Below the pieces are notes generated by a model. The model was not told the origin of the DNA, searched no databases, and saw only the letters and a program-made list of their open reading frames with translations. The position numbers and the translations under genes were made by a program. A stretch of DNA of 64,000 nucleotides from Prinsepia uniflora. Its lineage: Eukaryota > Streptophyta > Magnoliopsida > Rosales > Rosaceae. Of the stretch, positions 57,009 through 64,000 are shown in pieces. The stretch spans positions 38,550,716 to 38,614,715 of the forward strand of contig CM064874.1 in the NCBI GenBank assembly GCA_032719365.1, in the 5' to 3' direction. Each line of letters starts with the position of its first letter. Position 1 is the stretch's first letter.

Positions 57009-57744
57009 GCGTGTACGAGTTGCGACTCAGCTGGTTAGTCTTTGTACTTCCTTCTGGGTTTGTGGGGGCTCTATATCGACTAGGGCCTTGATTTTTTTCG
57101 AGTTGGCCTCAATACCTCTTTGATTGATCATAAAATCCAGGAACTTCCCAGAGCCGACTCCGTAGACGCACTTAGCCAGGTTCAGCCTCATTCGATATCA
57201 TTTGAGGACGTCGAACATAAAAATTGTAGCAATATAAGCCCTAGTCTGTCTGGAAGGTTGTGTGTATCTAGTCTGCCGGATGCATAAAAATTTGGTTGTA
57301 GCCCGAGTATGCATTTATGAAGCTCAGGAGCTCATGCCTGGCTGTGGCGTCGACCAGTTGGTCTATCTTTGGTAGAGGGAAACTGTCCTTGGGGCAAGCC
57401 TTGTTTAGGTCGGTGAAATCGATGCACATTCGCCATGCCCCTAAGGGTTTCTTGACGAGGACAACATTGGTTACCCAGGCGGCATAGACGGCCTTGCGAA
57501 CAAAATGAATGGTGCTGAGTTTGACGATTTCTGCCTTCATAGCCTCGGTTCTTTTTGCGTCGTAGAGGCGACGTTTCTGTTTGATAGGCTTGTAAGCAGG
57601 ATCGATACTAAGCCGGTGGCAGATAACATCAGTGGAGATGCCGGTTATGTCAGCGTAGGACAAGGCGAAGACTTCAGAGTTGTCCCTTAAAAAACAGATT
57701 AGTTGCGAGCGTAGATCAGGGGAGAGGGTGGTTCCGATCTTCAC
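57009..57744 (-). pseudogene. Reverse transcriptase of the Tat element with internal deletion
   Basis: 57744-57268 is open and holds the RT start: PIKQKRRLYDAKRTEAM, AAWVTNVVLVKKPLGAWRMC, IDFTDLNKACPKDSFPLPK (first catalytic Asp) and FINAYSGYNQIFMHP. After two stops the sequence reaches GLYCY (about 57240) and then jumps, with a frame change near 57221-57232, to MFDVLK, a stop, and YRMRLNLAKCVYGVGSGKF (about 57215-57150), then FMINQRGIEANSKKIKALVD. The roughly 60-residue palm segment that should contain Y-x-D-D is missing. The lesion is in the DNA itself, not only stops, so the copy cannot encode RT even with readthrough. Confidence 0.85.
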
Positions 57745-58700
57745 CTTTCGGTCTGCAAATTTATGGGAGAGTACGATCTCTTCGACTTCCTCAATGGGTT
57801 ACGGGTGTGGTGTTGCTGAATGGTCCCGAGGGTCCTCAATCGGCCCATCTTGTATTTTTTGTGCATCTAAAGGGTTGACGGGGTCAGCCTCAAACGCGGA
57901 TTCTGTCACTGCCATAGTTTCCTTTGGTAGCTGGATCGAGGTGACAGAGTTGCACGCTCTTGCAGCCATTTGGTTTCCTCGGACTTGGCCAAACCCCATG
58001 GGGGTTGGGAATTTTACCAGAAGTAGGTGGGTGGAGACGACTGCTTTCATTTGGTTAAGTATTCCCCGCCCGAGAATGGCGTTGTAAGCCGTGAGGCAGT
58101 CCACCACTAGGAAGGGTGCAAGCACGGTTGCCCTTCGTGGATGTGATTCAAGGGAGAGTAGGAGGGTAACTGTTCTGTGAGGGTAGATGGAGTCCCCAGT
58201 GAAAGAAAAGAGTGGCGTGGGGGAACAGTCCAGGCTAGATTCTGCTTGAATGCTTTCATGAAAAGGACATTGACAGAGCTTCCGGTGTCGACCATCACCC
58301 TCTGTACGTCGAAGTTGGATATTTCTGCCATAACGACGATGGGATCGTCGTGAGGATAGATGATCCCCCGTTCTTCTTCTTCTAAAAACGTGATGGGTGC
58401 CCACCCGAGTCGGTTTGTTTTCTTGGCTCTGCCATCTTTGATGCTGAAGAAATGGTGATTCTATTTGGTGGCCCTCAGGAAGTTCTTCTTGGCTCGGTTG
58501 GAAGTGAGAGGGCAATAAATGGATGGCCCTCCCGATATTGTATTGATTTGTGGGTTAAGAGGTGAAGGCGGTGCGCGCTGGAGAAATTGGTTGATCTTCC
58601 CATCTCAGGCCAGAGCCTCCACCAGATCCCGGAATGCAACACACTAGTCAATGTTATGGCCATTGTATGTGTAGTATTGGCAGTAAATTCCCGTGTCTTT
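57745..58700 (-). pseudogene. Protease and linker of the Tat element
   Basis: On the minus strand 58331-58107 is open and gives MAEISNFDVQRVMVDTGSSV, then NVLFMKAF: the aspartic protease active site is D-T-G-S. Upstream, at about 58440-58340 in another frame, comes GWAPITFLEEEERG. Downstream (about 58050-57960) are LLVKFPTPMGFGQVRGNQMA and ARACNSV, typical of the stretch between protease and RT. Several frame changes are needed to connect these parts. The protease would cut Gag and Pol into mature proteins. Confidence 0.8.
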
Positions 58701-60635
58701 GCCGAGCTTGCCCTTGGCCGACGCCCAAAATAGACTTTGGGATCATGTGTTCCACGTTGAGGACGACGTTCTCATAGGGAGTATTGAGGATGGTGTAGGT
58801 CTCGTACTTGGAGCGAGGAACTCGCTTCTCCCCGTTGTTTGACTGCTCCCCCTGCTGTCTCTCTTGGTGATTTGGGTTTTTACCCTTCTTTCCGGGGCTA
58901 TATAGGTTGTTGATATGAGGGTAGTCTTTCTGTTTTCCCTGATAGCTATACTGCCCCTGCTCTTGACGATGCTATCTTGAGCCTTGCTGATCCGGGACAC
59001 TTGGTATGTAAGTTTTTACCGAGTCAGCCCGGGGATTTTGGTAAGCATTGGATGCGTTGGACTTTTGGCTCAGTGTTTCAGCCTTGGCGTGCACCGCCGC
59101 CTGTTTCATAATTTCATTATATGTTGTCCAGCCTTGGGTGTGAGCTGCGTACCTGAAGGGGGAGTCTCGGAGGCCACCCTTGAAGGCTGTGAAAGTTGCC
59201 CGATCATCCGTCTCGGCCCATCGGGAGTATTTGTAACTGAACCTTGCTGCGTATTGCTGCAGCGACTCGTGTTCACCCTGTTTTAGCTGGAAGAGGTCTT
59301 CGGCCGAGGATAGATGGTCAGTCTGGATCATGAACTGGTTCATGAAGGTGGACGTGCGTTGTTCAAAAGAGTCGATGGACCCGAATTCCAACTTGTAAAA
59401 CCAATTGATCGCCGCCTCGGTCAGGGTGGAACTAAAGATTAGGCATTGTTCCTCGTCTGCGAGGTTCTTTAGGGCAATGGCCGAGTAGAAGTTATTCAGG
59501 TGATTCCATGGGTCGTCCTTCCCGGTGTAAAGAGAGTTCTTCAAGGGTGTTATCTCGTGATCGATTCTGAACTGATTGATTCTTTCTGTGAAGGGGCCCT
59601 GACTGGTTTTCGACCAGGATGGTCTTACTACCTGAGCTGTCCCGGCTTCGAGTGTCCTGACTCGGTCCATGAGATGCTGGACGAGCGAGTTGGTTCTGGA
59701 TCGCTGTGGGGTCCTTCGATCTTTTCATCCTATCCGATTGGTATCCCCGGGCGCCTGGCCACGGCCGATCCTGCATGACTGCTCAGCGTCCTCCTATTGG
59801 GAGAGTCATGGGAGCCATTTCCCTTGTGACCGACTTGCCCTGACCACTCGGTGTCCCTCTGGCGGGGTGGTTCCTGAGATTCATGGTTCTGTCGGCTGAC
59901 CTGCTCTGACCGCTCGGTACTCCTTCTATAGGGCAGGTCCTGGGAGCCATTTCCCCGGTGGCCAACTACCCAGACCGCTTGGTATCCCGTCAGCGGGGTG
60001 GTTCCTGGTTGAATTTGTGCGCAAGACCGGGCTGGGATAATCGCTCGGTGTCTCCGCGGAAGGACCTCGATGGCTGCCTCCCTCGTTGCGAGTGGTCGGT
60101 CATGCGTTGTAGCTACCGAGCCGACTTGGCGGTACTCTCGGCCTCCTGAGATGAGTCGGTGACGGGGATGGGATCTTCCAATGGTGGTGATGTTTGCTCG
60201 GTGGTGATGGCCTTTTCCTTCTTCAAGACGAGGGTCAGGTTGGCAAAATTGGTGGTCATTGACCGATCGATTCCGTCTTGCTCCCTCGCTGAGGGTATCG
60301 CAAGCGTCCCGGTAAATCCTGGTGTCGCCGGGTTGGTTTCCGGGGATGATCAGCATCCGAGCGTGTTTCTTGCTCGATTCAGCATTTACTTGCAGCTTTT
60401 TATGTAGCTTGGCGACCGCGTGTTCCTTTTCTTTCCCCGCCACTCAGCGATTTCTTTCGGCTCGCTCGGTGCACTCGGCCACCACCTTGCCGGCCCCCTC
60501 CTTACCTACGCGGGCTCGGTGGGCAGCGAGTTCTGCCTACGCGACCCGTAGCTGCTCAGCCACCTCAGTGTACAGATCGTCGAGTGTCTGACATCTTGAC
60601 TCGGCCTGGGTACCCTTTGTTTTGACCTCGACCAT
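58701..60635 (-). pseudogene. gag of the Tat element
   Basis: The probable start is the ATG at 60635 (MVEVKTKGTQAESRCQTLDD), followed by a helical, coiled-coil-like region with stops near 60540 and 60447. A long Arg/Ser/Gln-rich variable region (60440-59700) contains three diverged repeats of about 80-110 bp on the minus strand around PPRQRDTEWSGQ and similar. The capsid part is open at 59670-58972: PFTERINQFRIDHEITPLKN, AINWFYKLE, SFEQRTSTFMNQFM and QLKQGEHESLQQYAARFSYK, the retrotransposon gag domain. A nucleocapsid tail with YETYTILNTPYENVVLNVEH follows in another frame (about 58820-58745). No intact CCHC knuckle is seen; YCQYYTYNGHN (about 58685-58650) is its likely remnant. Confidence 0.85.
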
Positions 60636-60827
60636 GTCGCTCTAGAGTCTTTCGATTATCTGTAAAAAGTTTGGAGAGGGGTCTCTCATTGTTCTAGGGC
60701 CTTGCCCAGGTGTGATCTCACCGAGATCATGTTCGCCCTGCATGTTCAGTGTCGACGAGTTCGCTCTAGTCGTACTATGTGGACGAGTGTTAACTCGGTC
60801 TAGTTGAGCGTAGGTAAACCTAGTCAG

Positions 60828-60849
60828 TTTCCCACATACGACGCTAAAC
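60828..60849 (-). promoter_or_regulatory. Decayed primer-binding site of the Tat element
   Basis: The minus strand next to the 5' LTR reads GTTTAGCGTCGTATGTGGGA. Tat elements usually carry a TTTGGCGCCGTCTGTGGGA-type site here; the differences are mainly G-to-A and C-to-T, as expected from decay of methylated cytosines. The usual form is recalled, not checked. Confidence 0.55.
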
Positions 60850-61337
60850 TGTTGAAGCGTTAAATGTTTCAACTGTCGATTACTCGTCGTCCAATCACCA
60901 AGTGACGTGTGTCCTCCCTCGTAACTTGTCAACTTAAGTGAATCACGAGTTTTCCGTTAGTACGGGCACCGGTGTGGTGCCGGCCTAAGGTTCTCCGACG
61001 TTCAAGTCAGTAACTTTGTTCGTAAGAGGAAACGGTAAATGGTAAGTTCGGTAGAGTAATAGTGAATAGTAGATATTAGTTACCTTTATTGGAAAATGTG
61101 TACCCTTTATGTATGGGTAGGTAAGATGTTCAATTCTCATAGTTTCGATGTGGGACAAATACTCCTCGATTTGCGTGATGACACGTGTTACGCAGATCGA
61201 GGGTGGATAGACTTCCACGTGGCATCCTGTATTGGGCCCGGTGTTGAGGCTATGTAAGTACGGTGGTTTTGGGCCTTGGACGGAGTCTGGGCTTTAAGTA
61301 TACGGCCCAGTGGGTCTGGTCAGATATGATGTCAACA
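60850..61337 (-). repeat. 5' LTR of the Tat element
   Basis: TG...CA repeat, partner of 44483-44969. No obvious TATA box was identified; 'GATGTGGGACAAATACTCC' (about 61147) is conserved in both LTRs. Confidence 0.95.
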
Positions 61338-61376
<39 letters not shown>

Positions 61377-61390
61377 TATTATTATTATAA
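61338..61390. repeat. (AAT)n / (ATT)n microsatellite flanking the Tat element
   Basis: About eleven AAT units followed by ATT units, forming a palindromic simple repeat. The same AAT repeat stops at the other end of the Tat element (44462-44482), so the element is inserted in the microsatellite. Confidence 0.9.
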
Positions 61391-62977
61391 ATAATTATAA
61401 ATTAGTCCAATTTTTAATTATAAGTTGTAAAATAGTCCACTTAACATATAAAATAATTCATTTACTGTATTATTAAGATTTTTACTGTGCTTTTCTTCAT
61501 TGTATTGTTTGTTTTTTAATTTCTAATACCGTTTATACCCCTTTTAGATATGAAGAAGTAATTTTCAAAATTTAGATATTAATATTTTATAATTATTTTT
61601 TAAAATTACTTGATAAGATAATTCTAACTAAATTTCATATTTTCAATTTTTTTAGGAATGAAAATCATTTTAATCCACCAAACTGCTCAGATATTATCTG
61701 ATATTTTTGAATAATTACAGTTTCATAGGTAATATATTTAGTTTATAATATTTTTTTTGGTTTTATTCCTTTGTAGGTAAATTATTAATTACCTACTTGT
61801 TTTATTTTTTGTACGTAAATTAATAATTATGTGTATTTCTTATTTTTTTTATTCTATTTGGGAGAGGTATATTGCGTATAATATATTTTTATTATACAAT
61901 TAAAATTCACATAGGTAAATTACATTTTTATGTACAATTAAAATTCTTATAGGTAAATTATGTAAAATATAATCAAACTATATGATATGTAATGACACGC
62001 TTGTAATTCTTTAAAAATTAAGGGACTAAAATTAATGACGCATTTTGACCAGCGATACAAAAAAATCCAATTATTTCTTATTTACAATTCTTATTTACTG
62101 TAGTGGACTAACTATTTAAAAAAAGAGCTATATATAATTGCCTGTAATAATAATGTAGGTAACAATCTCAAAGCTAAAATGCAGTGCCACCAAGAAATTA
62201 GGAAGGTGATGGATGCCTTTCGAGAATCCATGTCCACTGCCAACCCAAATTGTAGATAGACTCAAACCTTGATCCTCATGTTTATTACAAATTAACAAAT
62301 AAAACAAATGAAAATACTAAACAGATCACATTTGTAAATAAATACTAACACAAGAAAGCCTTATTTATATTGATAGTTCCCACTTGCATTAGTAATTCTT
62401 TACAAATATAATCAAAAAATATATTCTCTATAGTATTGTTCTAAACCAAAATACTATTGTACGTTTAGATGAAACTTTATGGAAGTACCAACTCCTATGT
62501 TCGTAAGACCCCAGTTTCTATCAAATTTCAATTTCACAACTTCAAATTCTACTTTCAAAAATCTAAGATCCAAATAGCAATGCAATTTTCAAACACCAAT
62601 CAAGATTGTGGAAGCAACATGAGTTACAAATTCAAGCTCTGAGCAATGATTTCACCAAACCCCAAGAGGCCCAAACTTAGGGGCACATGTTTGGGACTTT
62701 GACTTGGCGTCATAGAATATTAGCATCATCACATTATGGTTGTGAGAATAATCGCACATCAGCAAAAAAGTACATAACTTAAAGCCAACATGCGTGGCTC
62801 AGTTTCATGCAATGCAAGTCTCAGTTTGCTACTGATACAAGAAGTTAGAGAGAAGGATACAAGTAAATTCGAATAATCCAGACCGACTTCAAGCACAAAA
62901 GATCTGGCAACCCCATAGAGCATACAAACAAATACCAAAAACATAAAACCATCAGATGCGAAAGCATATCTAAAAAC
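61391..62977. other. AT-rich intergenic DNA and 3' UTR of the NACA gene
   Basis: No gene or known repeat besides the 115-bp segment at 61794-61907 shared with element IV. A short palindrome (GTAGGTAAATTATTAATTACCTAC, split by TAT) lies at 61775-61798. The part next to the NACA stop codon (down to roughly 62280-62400) is probably its 3' UTR; minus-strand AATAAA-like signals occur at about 62281 and 62362. The exact end cannot be fixed from sequence. Confidence 0.5.
61794..61907. repeat. AT-rich segment shared with element IV's LTR (43371-43487)
   Basis: See 43371-43487. This copy is embedded in host intergenic DNA and has further partial 'ATAGGTAAATTA' echoes at about 61906-61962. Confidence 0.8.
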
Positions 62978-64000
62978 TCAGTTGGTAAGCTCCATGATTG
63001 CAGAAACTATGTCTCCGTCTGCAGCCTTCAGTGCTTTTACAGCCTTTGACCTCGATACTCCTGCCTGTGTCATCACCAACTCGATGTCCTTGGGCTCCAC
63101 CCCGGTCTCATCTACATCTTCATCATCCTGAGCAATTGCCGAGGTCTCAGGTTTGGAGATCACATTACTGAGATCAGGAGCCTTAAACTGCTCTGCAGCT
63201 TGAGTCTGCAGTTGGGAGCTCAAGTCCTCAATCTTTGCCTCACCAAAGATAACATATGTGTCTGAAGCTGGACTCTTGAAAACATCCGGTTTCGATATCA
63301 CAAATAAGATCTGGTTTTCAAAGCCAAAAAAAAGAATAATGTTACCAAAACATACAAATACTAATGCGAACAGATAAATTTACAAGGCATTCAAATAATA
63401 AAGATCACAATAGAAATATACGAACATTCTTGCTCTTCTTGACTGTAACCCGGCTAACACCTTGAATGGGTTTCATTCCAAGTTTCAGCATTGCTTTGCG
63501 GCTTTTCTTTTCACTTCTGCTTTGCTTTGAGCGGCCACTTGCCTCCCCATCTAGTTGTCCTGACCACAAAGAAGGGAAGAGTGAGAAGAAAATTAGAAAG
63601 TTCACATACATATAGTGGGTAGATTCCTAATGACTCGAACAGAGAAGTAAACAACCATCGTAATGTTATATCATCAACTACACCTAGAATGCCATTTGCT
63701 CAAACTATTATAAGCTTGAGTAGCTCATGCTATTGAATTAATGTCACACAAACAATCCCAACTAGATTGCTAATATGTTGCACTTAAAATGACGGATATC
63801 TAATAGATACCAAAAAAAAAAAAATCAAACTAATGAAATAAAAAAAATCAACATAATTTTGAGACGCTTACTCTTAGCAAGAAAGTTCATTTAAAAATAA
63901 TGATTTTGAATCTTACAACTAAAATCAATTCCATTCTGAATTATAGAAAATATTATACGTCCGCATCTAGTGCAATAAACTTACCCTCGGCTTCATCATC
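62978..64000 (-). CDS. NACA: Nascent polypeptide-associated complex subunit alpha (NACA), 3' part of gene
   Basis: NACA forms a dimer with the beta subunit (BTF3) at the ribosome exit and shields new polypeptides from mis-targeting. Three exons are visible on the minus strand: 64000-63985 (continues outside the window; DDEAE), 63559-63426 and 63310-62978 including the stop. Introns 63984-63560 and 63425-63311 have GT-AG ends and phases that join exactly; together they give 160 residues. Residues 17-85 carry the NAC domain (KQSRSEKKSRKAMLKLGM, GVSRVTVKKSKN, then ILFVISKPDVFKSP, TYVIFGEAKIEDLSSQ). Residues 122-160 form the UBA domain (EPKDIELVMTQAGVSR, ending IVSAIMELTN). An acidic linker precedes it. 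No stop or frameshift is present, so it looks functional. The missing N-terminal part (normally about 45-60 acidic residues) lies beyond 64000. It is the only host gene in the window. Confidence 0.95.

Larger units (their letters stand above)
44483..61337 (-). mobile_element. Tat-type Ty3/gypsy LTR retrotransposon
   Basis: LTRs 44483-44969 (487 bp) and 60850-61337 (488 bp) both start TGTTGAAGC and end GATGTCAACA or GGTGTCAACA. The 5-bp flank AATAA is the same on both sides (44478-44482, 61338-61342), but it lies in an (AAT)n run and so is weak evidence on its own. A PPT borders the left LTR and a PBS-like sequence the right LTR, giving minus orientation. In order on the minus strand: gag (about 60635-58700), protease, RT, RNase H, a second archaeal-type RNase H, integrase (to about 54640), a minisatellite, and an extra gene on the opposite strand. 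Two RNase H domains and an extra ORF are hallmarks of the Tat lineage. LTRs are roughly 93% identical by hand count. Every ORF is broken. Confidence 0.93.

Noticed and set aside
59730..60443. 237-codon minus-strand frame as a separate gene
   Set aside because: Its first part is the gag N-terminal region, and the remainder is an out-of-frame reading of gag's repetitive linker. It is treated as part of the gag pseudogene.
54640..60635. Integrated plant pararetrovirus (caulimovirid)
   Set aside because: RT and RNase H occur, but so do integrase, LTRs, a PPT and a probable PBS, with gag-protease-RT-RNase H-integrase order. This is a Ty3/gypsy element, and no movement protein was found.

Overview
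This is plant nuclear DNA, most likely from a flowering plant. The basis is plant-type Ty3/gypsy and CACTA transposons, initiator-Met tRNA primer sites, GT-AG introns and one host gene of plant type. That gene is the 3' part of a nascent polypeptide-associated complex alpha subunit (NACA) gene on the minus strand at the right edge (62978-64000). I cannot name the species. Almost everything to its left (1-61337) is transposons nested in one another. Many element borders can be placed to the base from target-site duplications (TSDs), LTR pairs, primer-binding sites (PBS) and polypurine tracts (PPT).

Region 1-44197 is dominated by one decayed Ty3/gypsy family. Its LTRs begin TGTAACGACCCGTCCCGAAT and end in a form of GATTGGGATGGGTCNTGTCA. 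Element IV (minus, 34741-44197) carries gag, protease and RT remnants and the solo LTR V (39351-41974). Element I (plus, from before base 1 to 34740) sits in the 3' LTR of IV. Inside I are an opposite-strand LTR (1-2283), a TRIM (5190-5906, TSD GTTTA), a solo LTR of another type (about 7213-8753), a CACTA transposon (10027-17227, TSD CAG) whose right end lies in a 594-bp tandem triplication (16927-18708), a minus-strand solo LTR (20185-21459), and element II (23891-34720, TSD GATTG/AATTG) in its 3' LTR. Element II carries solo LTR III (25808-28920, TSD TAGCG) in its 5' LTR.

Region 44198-44482 is host DNA ending in an (AAT)n microsatellite. A 16.9-kb Tat-type Ty3/gypsy element (44483-61337, minus) is inserted in it. 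Its gag, protease, RT, two RNase H domains and integrase are readable but broken; the RT lacks the segment with its second catalytic motif. Downstream of pol lie a minisatellite of about 116-bp units (53475-54556) and a divergent gene on the opposite strand (45354-53335) with its own TATA box, a PF04195-like ('gypsy-type putative transposase') region and a coiled-coil C-terminus. That gene is split by a nested element VI (46429-51706, TSD GTTCA), whose two LTRs are about 97% alike although its interior has no usable gag-pol.

Region 61338-62977 is AT-rich host DNA downstream of the NACA gene.

Taken together, the window is a retrotransposon graveyard next to a housekeeping gene. The most unusual points are the triplicated CACTA terminus, the antisense gene plus satellite-seed array in the Tat element, the long inverted termini shared between the gypsy family and the TRIM, and apparently recent movement of copies that are already coding-dead.
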